Part shown: positions 7,901 through 17,133 of the stretch, in pieces
How positions within the stretch are numbered: position 1 is the stretch's first letter
Layout of the letters: each line of letters opens with the position of its first letter
Source of the DNA: a bacterium
Lineage (GTDB): Bacteria > Acidobacteriota > Thermoanaerobaculia > Multivoradales > JAHEKO01
NCBI GenBank assembly: GCA_024224155.1
Contig: JAAENP010000385.1
Coordinates: 1 to 64,000, forward strand
Length of the DNA stretch: 64,000 nucleotides
Direction: 5' to 3'
Translations under genes and position numbers: made by a program
The notes under the pieces: generated by a model
What the model saw: only the letters and a program-made list of their open reading frames with translations
What the model was told of the DNA's origin: nothing
Databases searched by the model: none

Positions 7901-9370
7901 ATGAGCAGAATCAGCAAAGTCCGCATTGTGGGCCGCGAAGAGAGCCGGGCGGATTTCTACGCGGTGCCCTGTTTCGAGCGCGATGAGCCCGAGACCGGCA
8001 ATCTGCCGGCTCGGATCGCCCGCGCCGCCAGGATCGCAGCCGGTCGCCGGGGCTTTTCGGCGAGGGCCGGTCAGACTTCTCAGGCCAGAGGCGGAGCCGA
8101 CAGCGCTCCCGCGGTTGTCGTCTACGGTTTGGGGAAACCCAAGTCGGTCGGACGCAAGGAGCTCGAGAAATACGCGCACCGCGCGATCGCCGAAGCGGCT
8201 CGCAACGGGTTCAAGATGCCGGTGGTTCGAGTGCCGGAGCACGCCGCGGCAAATGGCGACGACGAGTCCGAGGCGCTGCTCCGTGCGGTCGCGCTCACCG
8301 GTTATCGCTTCGCGGACTACCGGTCGAAGCCAGGGCCGGCACCGGCGCGGATGGTGCGGGTTGCGGTGGCGGCCGGCCAAGAGCAAGGGTATCGGTCGCT
8401 GGTCAAGAGAGCCGTCGCGACCGCCGAAGGGGTGGTGACGACTCGGGATCTCGCCAACACGCCGCCGAATGATGCCTACCCGGAGTCGATGGCCGGGCGG
8501 GCGCGGGAGATCGCTACCCGGCGCGGCATCAAGGTAGAGGTGCTGGGTCCGAAGGAGCTGGAGAAAAGGGGAATGCGGGGTATTCTGGCGGTCGGCCGGG
8601 GCTCGCGAAAGCCTCCCCGCCTGGTGATTCTCGAATGGGGCGATGGCGAGGAACGGATCTCGCTCGTCGGCAAGGGCGTGACCTTCGACACCGGCGGCAT
8701 CTCGATCAAGCCCTCGGCCGGCATGGACGAGATGAAGTTCGACAAGTCCGGCGCCTGCACGGTGCTCGGCATCGCCGATGCCGCGGCGGCCCTCGACCTT
8801 CCGTACAGGTTCCGGGTGTACGTGGCCCTCGCCGAGAACATGCCCGATGGCGACGCCTATCGTCCGGGCGACATCGTTCGCTGCTACGGCGGCAAGACCG
8901 TCGAGATTCTCAACACCGACGCCGAGGGTCGCATGCTACTCGCCGACGCGCTCGCGCTGGCGAGTGAAGAGGGCGCGGACACTCTTCTGGACTACGCGAC
9001 CCTGACCGGAGCCTGTGTGGTCGCGCTCGGGCACTCGGGAGCGGGTCTCTTCAGCCCGAACGACGAGCTTGCCGAGGAGCTTCTCGAGGCGGCGGGCGGA
9101 GCCGGCGAGAGGCTCTGGCGTCTGCCACTGTGGCCCGAGTTCGTCGACCAAATCAAGGGCTCCCACGGCGATCTCTGCAACGTCGGTGGACGCTGGGGAG
9201 GCGCCTCCACCGCGGCCGCCTTTCTCTCGTGTTTCGCGAGCACGTCGCGGTGGGCTCATCTCGATATAGCGGGCCCGGCCTACGTTGGGCGCGGTCAAAA
9301 GGGCACCTTTGGCGCGACCGGCTACGGAGTTGCTCTGACGATAGGCTGGCTCCATCGCCGTGCCGGCTGA
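7901..9370 (+). CDS. pepA: Leucyl aminopeptidase, M17 family (PepA)
   Basis: This cytoplasmic, two-metal exopeptidase of 489 residues removes N-terminal amino acids. The metal and catalytic region is clear: VGKGVTFDTGG (K258 and D263), the SGACTVLG stretch, and the family signature NTDAEGRM (338-345), followed by the loop TLTGACVVALG. The N-terminal macro-like domain is present but diverged. The frame is open far upstream, but ATG 7901 is preceded by GAGGAG and lies downstream of a promoter element, and it gives normal length. The oligopeptide-transporter ATPase gene starts inside its last codons, so peptide import and hydrolysis appear coupled. Confidence 0.95.
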   Translation: MSRISKVRIVGREESRADFYAVPCFERDEPETGNLPARIARAARIAAGRRGFSARAGQTSQARGGADSAPAVVVYGLGKPKSVGRKELEKYAHRAIAEAARNGFKMPVVRVPEHAAANGDDESEALLRAVALTGYRFADYRSKPGPAPARMVRVAVAAGQEQGYRSLVKRAVATAEGVVTTRDLANTPPNDAYPESMAGRAREIATRRGIKVEVLGPKELEKRGMRGILAVGRGSRKPPRLVILEWGDGEERISLVGKGVTFDTGGISIKPSAGMDEMKFDKSGACTVLGIADAAAALDLPYRFRVYVALAENMPDGDAYRPGDIVRCYGGKTVEILNTDAEGRMLLADALALASEEGADTLLDYATLTGACVVALGHSGAGLFSPNDELAEELLEAAGGAGERLWRLPLWPEFVDQIKGSHGDLCNVGGRWGGASTAAAFLSCFASTSRWAHLDIAGPAYVGRGQKGTFGATGYGVALTIGWLHRRAG

Positions 9371-10400
9371 CCCCTCGGCCGGCTCGGCGCCCTCGGCACC
9401 GGCGGAGGCGAGGCCCGGCGAGCCGCTACTCGCGGTCGAGAACCTGACCATTTCGTTCCCAGATCGGGGCGGCCAGGCGGCCGTGGTCAGGGGAGTGTCC
9501 TTTGACGTAGCGGCCGGCGAGTTCGTGGGTCTGGTGGGGGAATCCGGCTCGGGCAAGACGATGACCGCGCTGGCTCTTCTGCGGCTGGTTCCTGCACCCG
9601 GCAAGATCCAAGGAGGTCGAATCCGACTCTCGGGGCACGACTTGATGGCGCTCTCCGAAAAGGAGATGTGCTCTGTGCGCGGTGCCCGGATCGGGATGGT
9701 CTTTCAAGAGCCGATGACCGCGCTCAATCCCGTCTTTACGGTCGGATTCCAGATCTGCGAGGCGATCAGGGCGCACGGCGATCTCTCGCGCAGGCAGGCC
9801 CGTGACGAGGCCGAGAGGTTGCTGGAGCTGGTCGCCATGCCGGAGCCCCGCCGGCGGCTCAAGGACTATCCGCACCAGCTCTCCGGCGGCCAACGCCAGC
9901 GGGTGATGATCGCGATCGCCCTGGCTTCGCAGCCCGATCTCCTACTGGCCGACGAGCCGACGACGGCTCTCGATGTCACCGTGCAGGCGCAGATTCTCGA
10001 GCTTCTCGAACGGCTGCGGCAAGAGCTCGGGCTGGCCGTCCTCCTGATCACCCACGACCTCGCGGTGATTGCCGAGACCTGTGATCGGGTCGTGGTGATG
10101 TACGCCGGCGACGTGGTCGAGGAGGCCACGGTCCGGGCCCTCTTCGCCGACCCCGCACATCCCTACACCCGCGGCCTGCTCGCGGCCTTGCCGCGCCTCG
10201 ACGAGCTCGGCGGCGAAGCCGGTAGCGGCCGTCTGATCACGATCCCCGGACAGGTCCCGGAGGCTTCGAATCGGCCGCCGGGCTGCACGTTTCACCCGCG
10301 CTGCAGCGAGGTGATGGAGCGATGTAGGGAGCAGGTGCCGCCCGAATACGGCATCGCGCACCAGCGCCGTGTGCGCTGCTTTCTCTTTGATGGGAGCTAG
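9360..10400 (+). CDS. Oligopeptide/dipeptide ABC transporter ATPase, OppD/DppD type
   Basis: This 346-residue ATPase has Walker [13 protein letters not shown], the Q-loop region [13 protein letters not shown], the signature [15 protein letters not shown], Walker [14 protein letters not shown] and switch LITHDL. The C-terminal oligopeptide-transporter extension ends with GCTFHPRC plus a further Cys, the residues that bind an Fe-S cluster in some relatives. Translation starts at GTG 9360, overlapping the end of pepA by 11 bases. The N-terminal 20 residues are Ala/Pro-rich and probably disordered. No permease or solute-binding gene is in the window, so its partners must be elsewhere. Confidence 0.93.
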   Translation: MPADPSAGSAPSAPAEARPGEPLLAVENLTISFPDRGGQAAVVRGVSFDVAAGEFVGLVGESGSGKTMTALALLRLVPAPGKIQGGRIRLSGHDLMALSEKEMCSVRGARIGMVFQEPMTALNPVFTVGFQICEAIRAHGDLSRRQARDEAERLLELVAMPEPRRRLKDYPHQLSGGQRQRVMIAIALASQPDLLLADEPTTALDVTVQAQILELLERLRQELGLAVLLITHDLAVIAETCDRVVVMYAGDVVEEATVRALFADPAHPYTRGLLAALPRLDELGGEAGSGRLITIPGQVPEASNRPPGCTFHPRCSEVMERCREQVPPEYGIAHQRRVRCFLFDGS

Positions 10401-11472
10401 CCTGTTGCCTGAATCCACCGCGGGGCCCTCCGCTGGGCCTCCCACGCCCGCCCGAGAGACCGCGCCGCTTGTCGAGGCCCGAGAGTTGAGCAAGTCGTTC
10501 CCGGTGAAGCGGGGCGTCTTGCAGCGCACCGTGGCCGAGGTCCAAGCCGTGCGGACCGTCGATCTGCAGATCGTGCCCAATGAGACCTACGCGCTGGTAG
10601 GGGAGTCGGGCAGTGGCAAAACGACCCTGGGGCGATGCCTCATCCGCCTGGTCGAGCCGGATGCGGGCCAGGTCTTCTTTCGGGGCGAGCCGCTGATCGG
10701 CATGCCGGCCGCCGAATTGAGGCGCCGGCGCCGCCATTTCCAGATGGTCTTCCAGGATCCATACGGTTCGCTCAACCCGAGGATGAGGATCGGCAAGATC
10801 CTCTCCGAGCCGCTGGCGATCCACGAGATCGTCGAAAAGCCGGGGCGTGAGAGGGAAGTCGAGCGTCTGCTCGACATGGTCGGATTGCCGGCTTCGGCGA
10901 AGAGGCGCTTTCCGCACGAGTTCTCGGGCGGGCAGCGCCAGCGTGTAGGCATCGCGAGGGCACTCGCCCCGCGCCCGGAGTTCATCGTCGCCGACGAGCC
11001 GGTGTCCGCGCTCGATGTCTCGGTTCAGGCACAGATCGTCAACCTGCTGAAGGAGATTCAGGAGCGGTTGAGCCTCGCGATGCTCTTCGTCGCCCACGAT
11101 CTCGCGGTGGTCTCGGAAACTTCGGATCGGGTCGGCGTGATGTATCTGGGGCGCCTGGTCGAAGAGGGCCCCACGGCAAGCGTCTTCGGCAATCCGCAAC
11201 ACCCGTATACCGTCAGCCTGCTGTCGGCGGTGCCGGTTCCGGAGCCCGGCACCGACCGCCGGCGAATCATTCTCCCCGGAGAGCCGCCCAGCCCGACCGA
11301 CCCCCCGCCCGGCTGTCCCTTTAACACTCGCTGCCCGATCGCGGAGTCGCGCTGCCGCAGCGAGGTGCCCCTGCTTGCGCGGACTCCGGCGGGTCACGCG
11401 GCGGCCTGTCATTTTCCCGGTAGTCTGGATTCGTCGGGCGCCCAAAAGACTGGCGGCACTGGAACCTTTTGA
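10390..11472 (+). CDS. Oligopeptide/dipeptide ABC transporter ATPase, OppF/DppF type
   Basis: This second ATPase (360 residues) would form a heterodimer with the preceding one. It has Walker [42 protein letters not shown]-like signature [15 protein letters not shown], Walker B FIVADEPVSALDVS and switch FVAHDL. The C-terminus again carries the oligopeptide-transporter motif with GCPFNTRCP and a downstream Cys. ATG 10390 overlaps the upstream stop by 11 bases; a GTG at 10369 in the same frame is an alternative. It is transcribed with pepA and the OppD-like gene. Confidence 0.93.
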   Translation: MGASLLPESTAGPSAGPPTPARETAPLVEARELSKSFPVKRGVLQRTVAEVQAVRTVDLQIVPNETYALVGESGSGKTTLGRCLIRLVEPDAGQVFFRGEPLIGMPAAELRRRRRHFQMVFQDPYGSLNPRMRIGKILSEPLAIHEIVEKPGREREVERLLDMVGLPASAKRRFPHEFSGGQRQRVGIARALAPRPEFIVADEPVSALDVSVQAQIVNLLKEIQERLSLAMLFVAHDLAVVSETSDRVGVMYLGRLVEEGPTASVFGNPQHPYTVSLLSAVPVPEPGTDRRRIILPGEPPSPTDPPPGCPFNTRCPIAESRCRSEVPLLARTPAGHAAACHFPGSLDSSGAQKTGGTGTF

Positions 11473-11561
11473 ACCATACTACGTAGGACAGAACAGCGAC
11501 GGACACCCTCGTCCGGCGTTGGTTTCGATCGCGAATTCCGAAGGAAAAGAGGAGCGAAGGG

Positions 11562-13169
11562 ATGATCAAGCTCAGCAGTCGATCGGCCATATTCGGTCTC
11601 ATTCTGGTGGCGGGCCTCGCCACGGTCGCGCCCGCGGCCACCGTCAGCCCGGAGATCCCGGCGGGAATGGACAACCCGGACCTTCGCATCGAGGACGGCA
11701 AGCTCCTGCTGACTCTCGACGAGGCGCGAGAACTGGCGCTCGAACGCAACCTATCGCTGGTGGTGGAGCGCTTCCGCCAGGAAGAGGCGGAGCTTACGCT
11801 TTGGCAGAACGAGGGCATCTACGATCCCAACCTGACCGTGGACCTGGGTGCGTTCGACGAGACCCAGCCTTCGGTCTCGTTTCTCGACGGTGCGGACGTG
11901 CAGATCAACGAGGGTCAGAACTGGAACTTCGGCGTCAATCGTCTGTTCGAGAGTGGTGGCACCGGGAGCGTGAACTGGAACAACCGCCGCTCCACCAGCA
12001 ATTCCGATTTCGCCAACCTGAACCCCAGTTATCGAGTCGATTTTGACCTCAGCTTCAGCCAGCCGCTGATGCGGGATCTGGGCAAGATGAACACGAATCG
12101 CTTCATCCGCATCGCCCGCACAAACCTAGATATCAGCCGGGAGAACTTCGAGGCCGAGGTAATCGCGACACTGCAGAGCATCGAGGACGCTTACTGGAAC
12201 CTGGTCGAGGCCAACGCCCAACTGGGTGTGGCCGAGGAGAGTCTGGCTCTGGCCAACCAGTTCCACGAGCAGAATCGGATTCGAGTCGACGTCGGTACGC
12301 TGGCGCCGCTCGAGCTGGTACAGAGCGAAGCCGGCATCGCGATTCGCGAGGAGCAGATCATTCGCGCACGCGGCCTGGTCGGGGATTCCGAGGACGTCCT
12401 GCGTCAGCTGATGAATCTCAAGGACCCGGATCTCTGGACGCTCGACCTGGTCCTCGAGACCGACCCCGAGCGCGACGAGGTGGCGATCGACATCGCGGAG
12501 GCGATTGAGACCGCTCTTGCGGAGCGGCCCGAGCTGCGAAGTAAGCGGCTGGCGCAGAACGACTTGAATCTCGACATCGACTACTTTCGGAATCAGCAGC
12601 TACCGCGCGTCGACCTGAGCGTCGTCTACGGCGTCAACGGCCTGGGTGGCGATCTGCGCGAGCGCGATTTTTTTACGCGCGAGATCATACGCGAGCAGGA
12701 GGGCGGTTACAGCGACGCCATTGATCAGGCCGGGGGCGGGGATTTCGACGGCTGGAGTGCGGCAGTGAACGTGGCCTATCCGATCTTCAATCGCACCGCC
12801 AAGGCACGGATGGCGCTCGCCGAAACAGGCTTCGAGCGAGGCGAGGCGGAGCTCGCGGACCTCGAGCTGGCGGTCTCGACGGCCGTTCGCCGGATCGTGC
12901 GTCTTGTCGACACCGCCAGGCAAGCTCTCGAATCCGCTCGCGTCTCGCGACGACTCGAGGAGAGAAACCTGGAGGCTGAGCAGAAGCGCTACCAGAACGG
13001 TATGTCGACCAGCTTCCAGATCCTGGAGGTCCAGGAAGATCTGACCAGCGCTCGCAGTCGTGAAGTCGCGGCGATCACCGGCTACCGCAAGGCGCTGGTG
13101 CAGTATTATCGGGCGATAGGCCGGTTGACCGAAGAGAGCGGCGTGGAGATCGCGGATCCCGACGCCTGA
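11562..13169 (+). CDS. TolC-like outer-membrane efflux protein
   Basis: This 535-residue protein begins with a signal peptide (about 1-27, ending near PAAT). It then has two repeats of the outer-membrane efflux fold: LTLDEARELALERN with coiled-coil helices and barrel strands in the first half (about 45-290), and a second repeat from about 305 to 520. It would form the trimeric outer-membrane channel for the adaptor and MacB-like pair encoded downstream. The ribosome site GAGGAG precedes ATG 11562. It lacks an obvious lipobox. The 89-base gap upstream separates it from the peptide-transporter genes. Confidence 0.92.
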   Translation: MIKLSSRSAIFGLILVAGLATVAPAATVSPEIPAGMDNPDLRIEDGKLLLTLDEARELALERNLSLVVERFRQEEAELTLWQNEGIYDPNLTVDLGAFDETQPSVSFLDGADVQINEGQNWNFGVNRLFESGGTGSVNWNNRRSTSNSDFANLNPSYRVDFDLSFSQPLMRDLGKMNTNRFIRIARTNLDISRENFEAEVIATLQSIEDAYWNLVEANAQLGVAEESLALANQFHEQNRIRVDVGTLAPLELVQSEAGIAIREEQIIRARGLVGDSEDVLRQLMNLKDPDLWTLDLVLETDPERDEVAIDIAEAIETALAERPELRSKRLAQNDLNLDIDYFRNQQLPRVDLSVVYGVNGLGGDLRERDFFTREIIREQEGGYSDAIDQAGGGDFDGWSAAVNVAYPIFNRTAKARMALAETGFERGEAELADLELAVSTAVRRIVRLVDTARQALESARVSRRLEERNLEAEQKRYQNGMSTSFQILEVQEDLTSARSREVAAITGYRKALVQYYRAIGRLTEESGVEIADPDA

Positions 13170-13198
13170 CCCGTAGCCGGCCCCGAAGGGAGGATTCG

Positions 13199-13903
13199 AT
13201 GGAAGAGTCGAGTTTCGGGCGGCTGGTAGGGGTCTTGGTCTCGCCCGTCGAGACCTTCGCGGCAATCTCCGGGAAGCCGACCTGGGCGGTCGCGCTGGTC
13301 GTCCTGATCGTCATCGGTCTGGTTTCCGGGATCACGATGATGGGCAAGATCGATTGGGCAGAGGTCACTCGAGACTCCTTGGAGGCGCAGGATCGGGAGA
13401 TTCCCGAAGAACAGCTGGAGCGCATTATCGACATTCAGGAGAAGGCCGGTCCGGCCCTGATGATCGGTGGTGGCTTGGTGGGACAGCCCGTGGTCTACTT
13501 GCTGCTGGCGCTGGTCTTCATGGTGCTGTTCAAGATGCTGGGCGGAGAGCTGAGTTTCCTGGGCAGCTTCTCGGTGATTCTGCACAGCATGATGCCTCGA
13601 GCCGTGGCGAGCCTGCTCTCGATTCCGGTCATCCTGGGCAAAGACGAATTCGGCTTCGAGGAGCTTCAGGACGGCAGCGTTTTGACGTCGAACCTCGGCG
13701 CTTTTGCCCCCGAGGGCGCCGGCCCTGCCCTGGTCGCGCTGCTCTCCAGCTTCGATCTGTTCTCGCTCTGGGCGCTGGCCCTGCTGGTGATCGGCTACGG
13801 AGTGGTCTCGAAGGTGTCGAGAGGGGCGGCCGCCGGCGGCGTCATTGCGCTTTGGGTGGTCTACGTGCTCGGAAAGGTTGGCCTCTCGGCCTTGCGGGGC
13901 TAG
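13199..13903 (+). CDS. Yip1-domain-like integral membrane protein
   Basis: This 234-residue protein has about five predicted membrane segments. It opens with GRLVGVLVSPVETFAAI, the hallmark start of bacterial Yip1-family proteins, which begin by describing a P-T-F/ETF motif near the first helix. Function in bacteria is unknown. A GGGAGG ribosome site precedes ATG 13199. It sits between the TolC-like and adaptor genes in a tight run, so it is probably made with the efflux complex. Similar genes often accompany MacB-type transporters, although a direct role is not established. Confidence 0.8.
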   Translation: MEESSFGRLVGVLVSPVETFAAISGKPTWAVALVVLIVIGLVSGITMMGKIDWAEVTRDSLEAQDREIPEEQLERIIDIQEKAGPALMIGGGLVGQPVVYLLLALVFMVLFKMLGGELSFLGSFSVILHSMMPRAVASLLSIPVILGKDEFGFEELQDGSVLTSNLGAFAPEGAGPALVALLSSFDLFSLWALALLVIGYGVVSKVSRGAAAGGVIALWVVYVLGKVGLSALRG

Positions 13904-13946
13904 GCCCGACTCGTGGGCTGCGCCGATCGATAGAGGAGACTCGAGC

Positions 13947-15170
13947 ATGAAGCGGATTCTGATCGGCGCGGTGGTGGTGTTGGTGCTGGGCGGTGTGGTT
14001 TTTGCGAGCCTCAAATCCACCAGCAAGAAGAAGGGCCCGAGGGTCTACGGGGCCGAGGTCGAGCGCCGGAGTATCGCTCGCCTGGTGAAGGCCAGCGGAG
14101 AGATCGACCCCCGGGTCAAGGTGAACATCTCCGCGCACGTGATCGGCAAGATCGAGAAGCTGTACGTCGAGGAGGGCGACGAGATCGCAGCCGGCGAGCC
14201 GTTTCTGGAGCTCGAGCGCGAGGCTTTCACTGCCGCACGGGACTCGGCTGCGGCGCAGCTGGCCATCGCTCAATCGAGGTCCCGACAGGCCGAGATCAAC
14301 CTGCGCGACAGCGAGCTCAAGCTCAATCGGATGCGACGCCTCGCCGAGGAACAGATTGCTTCCGCCGAGCAACTCGAACAGGCCGAGCTTCAGTACAACT
14401 CGAGCGAGCTGGGCTTGGAGCAGGCCAGGGAAGCGGTGCTGCAGGCCCGGGCGGCGCTCGACAAGGCCAAGGACGATCTTTCCAAGGCGACGATCTTCGC
14501 GCCGCTCTCGGGAAGAGTAATCGAGCTCAATGCCGAGGAAGGTGAAGTCGTGGTCTCCGGGACGATGAACAACCCGGCCTCGGTGATCGGAACCATTGCC
14601 GATCTGTCGGAGATTCTCGCCGAGGTGGAGGTTGATGAGACCGAAGTCGCATTCCTCGAGCTCAGCCAGACGGCGGAGCTCAAGGTGGATGCACTTCCAG
14701 AAACCTCCCATGGGGGGAGTGTGGTCGAGATCGGCAGCTCGGGTTACGAGAAGCGCTCTCAGCCCGATGTCACGTTCTTCAAGGTGAAGGTTCTTCTCGC
14801 TGCACCTGATCCGGCTCTGAGGCCCGGGATGTCGGTTCGCGCCGAGATCCGAACGGCCGAAAAGGAGGATGTCTTGGTGGTGCCGATTCAGGCGGTAGTC
14901 GATCGTCCTCCGCTCGGCGATGACGGCGAGCCCGAAGCCGCCGAGGAGGAGGTCCCCGTCGTCTTTCTCCTCGAGGGCGACGACGAGGACAGGGTTCGCC
15001 AGGTCCCGGTCGAGACCGGTCTCACCGACCCGACCCACGCCGAGGTCATCGCCGGCCTGGAGGAAGGACAGAAAGTGGTCACGGGACCCTACCGGGCGCT
15101 CAAGGACCTCGACCACGAAGACGACGTGCGTCTGCAGAAAGACGATAAGGACAACGACGAAGACTCCTGA
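13947..15170 (+). CDS. Periplasmic adaptor (membrane fusion protein), HlyD/MacA type
   Basis: This 407-residue protein has an N-terminal membrane anchor (about 1-23). A biotinyl-lipoyl-like half-motif follows ([24 protein letters not shown]), then a long coiled-coil hairpin (about 90-180), the second lipoyl half ([18 protein letters not shown]), a beta-barrel domain, and a membrane-proximal region ending in an acidic-basic tail. It should bridge the MacB-like permease to the TolC-like channel. ATG 13947 follows GAGGAGA; the longer upstream frame overlaps the previous gene and is rejected. Its stop overlaps the ATPase start by one base. Confidence 0.93.
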   Translation: MKRILIGAVVVLVLGGVVFASLKSTSKKKGPRVYGAEVERRSIARLVKASGEIDPRVKVNISAHVIGKIEKLYVEEGDEIAAGEPFLELEREAFTAARDSAAAQLAIAQSRSRQAEINLRDSELKLNRMRRLAEEQIASAEQLEQAELQYNSSELGLEQAREAVLQARAALDKAKDDLSKATIFAPLSGRVIELNAEEGEVVVSGTMNNPASVIGTIADLSEILAEVEVDETEVAFLELSQTAELKVDALPETSHGGSVVEIGSSGYEKRSQPDVTFFKVKVLLAAPDPALRPGMSVRAEIRTAEKEDVLVVPIQAVVDRPPLGDDGEPEAAEEEVPVVFLLEGDDEDRVRQVPVETGLTDPTHAEVIAGLEEGQKVVTGPYRALKDLDHEDDVRLQKDDKDNDEDS

Positions 15171-15877
15171 TGTCCCTGATCGATCTCGAAGACGTGAGCA
15201 AGGTCTATGAGATGGGCTCGGAGACCATCAACGCCCTGGATGGCTTGAACCTCTCGATCGAGCGCGGCGAGTACGTCGCTGTCATGGGTGCCTCGGGAAG
15301 CGGCAAGTCGACGCTGATGAACGTTGTCGGTTGCCTCGATCGGCCCTCCTCCGGCTCCTACCATCTCAATGGGACCGCGGTCGAGGAGCTGAACGACGAC
15401 GAGCTCGCAAGGATTCGAAACCGGGAGATCGGTTTCGTCTTCCAGACCTTCAATCTCCTGGCCCGAACCGACGCGCTCCACAACGTCGAGCTGCCGCTTG
15501 TGTATGCGGGCGCCAAGCGCAAAGAGCGGCGCGAGCGGGCGATCGAGGCCCTCGAGCGAGTCGGCCTACTGGATCGGATGACACACGATCAGGGAGAGCT
15601 TTCGGGTGGCCAGCGGCAGCGCGTGGCGGTCGCCCGCGCGCTGGTCAATCGACCCTCGATCCTACTGGCCGACGAGCCGACCGGGAACCTCGACAGCAGC
15701 ACCTCGGAAGAGATTATGACCCTTTTCGATGAGCTCCACGCGTCCGGGAACACGGTTATCGTGGTCACTCACGAGACCGACATCGCGCGGCACACCCAGC
15801 GCCAGGTGATGTTGCGCGACGGTGCGGTGCTCGAGGATCGGGCCACGAGGGAAAGCGCGCAGGTCTCGAGCCGATGA
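15170..15877 (+). CDS. MacB/LolD-type ABC transporter ATPase
   Basis: This 235-residue ATPase belongs to the MacB/LolD/FtsE class. It has Walker [13 protein letters not shown], the Q-loop FVFQTFNLL, signature [15 protein letters not shown], Walker [14 protein letters not shown] and switch VVTHE. The TGNLD motif is diagnostic for this class. It starts on the last base of the adaptor gene and overlaps the permease gene by 4 bases, so the three are one translationally coupled unit. Confidence 0.95.
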   Translation: MSLIDLEDVSKVYEMGSETINALDGLNLSIERGEYVAVMGASGSGKSTLMNVVGCLDRPSSGSYHLNGTAVEELNDDELARIRNREIGFVFQTFNLLARTDALHNVELPLVYAGAKRKERRERAIEALERVGLLDRMTHDQGELSGGQRQRVAVARALVNRPSILLADEPTGNLDSSTSEEIMTLFDELHASGNTVIVVTHETDIARHTQRQVMLRDGAVLEDRATRESAQVSSR

Positions 15878-17097
15878 TTCTTTCCGAGAACTTCCGCATC
15901 GCGTTTCGTGCCCTCTGGGCGAACAAGCTGCGTTCGCTGTTGACCACACTTGGCATCATCATCGGCGTGGCGGCGGTGATCGCCGTCGTGTCGATCGTCC
16001 AGGGACTGCAGTATCTGATCACGTCTCAACTTCAGGGCGTGGGAGCGACGTTCATCGCGGTGAACCCTCTGGTCGATAACCGGGGCGGTGGGATCTTTAT
16101 CTCTCGGCAGGTTAAGTTGACTTGGGAAGACGGCCTGGCGATTCAGGAGCAGGTCCCGGGAATCTCGCTCATCACTCCGCTGATCCTAGGCGGCAATCAG
16201 GTCAAGTATCGCGATCGGCAGCACGGCACCACCGTCTTCGGTGTCAACGAGGACTGGCCGGAGGTCGGCAACCACACGGTCGAGCGCGGACGCTTTCTCT
16301 CCCGAATCGACCTCGAACAGCGGCGGAAGGTGGCAGTGATCGGGCAGAAGCTGATCGACGAGCTCCGTTTGGGAGTCAACCCGGTGGGGCAGGAGATCTA
16401 TGTCGGCGCCGTTCCGGTGACCGTTGTCGGAGTCATGGAGGAGCGGGGCCAATCGCTGGGGTTCGACAATGACGATCTGGTGTTCATTCCGTTCGACACG
16501 TCTCTGATGCTGTTCGGCCGGAGCGCGGCCGACAAAGTGCTCTTGCGGCTTCAGGCCGAGAGTCCCCAGGTTGTTGAGCGTGTGAAGGAGGGAATCATCC
16601 AGGTTCTGAGGCGACGTCACAAGTTGGGAGCCGACGAGCCCGATGATTTTCAGGTTGTGCTGCAGGACGAGTTTCTATCCACGGTCAACTCGATCCTGGG
16701 CAATGTCACCGCCGTGGTCGGCGCGGTGGTGGGGGTAGCGCTTCTGGTCGGGGGTATCGGCATCATGAACATCATGCTGGTCTCGGTGACCGAGCGGACC
16801 CGCGAGATCGGCATTCGAAAGTCGGTGGGGGCGCGAAGACAGGACATCCTGATCCAGTTCCTGATCGAGGCGGTCACGCTGTCGGCGCTGGGTGGGGCGA
16901 TCGGTCTGGGCCTGGGCTACGGGATCGGCGCGGGAGTCGCGGGGATACTCCCAGGCGATTGGCCGCCGGCCCATGTCCCGTTCTGGGCGATCGCACTCTC
17001 GTTCGGCTTCTCGACACTGGTCGGTGTCTTCTTTGGCATCTACCCGGCGGGCAAGGCCGCGGCCCTCGACCCCATCGAAGCATTGCGCTACGAGTAG
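15874..17097 (+). CDS. MacB/FtsX-type ABC transporter permease
   Basis: This 407-residue permease has the type VII topology: one membrane helix near residues 20-45, a large periplasmic MacB core domain (about 50-270), then three helices (about 280-400). The conserved stretch [20 protein letters not shown] precedes [13 protein letters not shown], and the end [13 protein letters not shown] is standard for MacB proteins. It couples ATP hydrolysis to extrusion of a periplasmic substrate through the adaptor and TolC-like channel. The substrate cannot be read from sequence. Confidence 0.95.
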   Translation: MILSENFRIAFRALWANKLRSLLTTLGIIIGVAAVIAVVSIVQGLQYLITSQLQGVGATFIAVNPLVDNRGGGIFISRQVKLTWEDGLAIQEQVPGISLITPLILGGNQVKYRDRQHGTTVFGVNEDWPEVGNHTVERGRFLSRIDLEQRRKVAVIGQKLIDELRLGVNPVGQEIYVGAVPVTVVGVMEERGQSLGFDNDDLVFIPFDTSLMLFGRSAADKVLLRLQAESPQVVERVKEGIIQVLRRRHKLGADEPDDFQVVLQDEFLSTVNSILGNVTAVVGAVVGVALLVGGIGIMNIMLVSVTERTREIGIRKSVGARRQDILIQFLIEAVTLSALGGAIGLGLGYGIGAGVAGILPGDWPPAHVPFWAIALSFGFSTLVGVFFGIYPAGKAAALDPIEALRYE

Positions 17098-17119
17098 ACG
17101 AGCTCTGGTAGAGGCGGGC

Positions 17120-17125
17120 TAGACT
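17120..17125 (+). promoter_or_regulatory. -10-like hexamer directly before the GT39-like gene
   Basis: TAGACT ends 8 bases before the GTG at 17134, the spacing expected for a leaderless transcript. There is no TG one base upstream and no clear -35, so support is modest. Confidence 0.35.
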
Positions 17126-17133
17126 TGAGCGCC

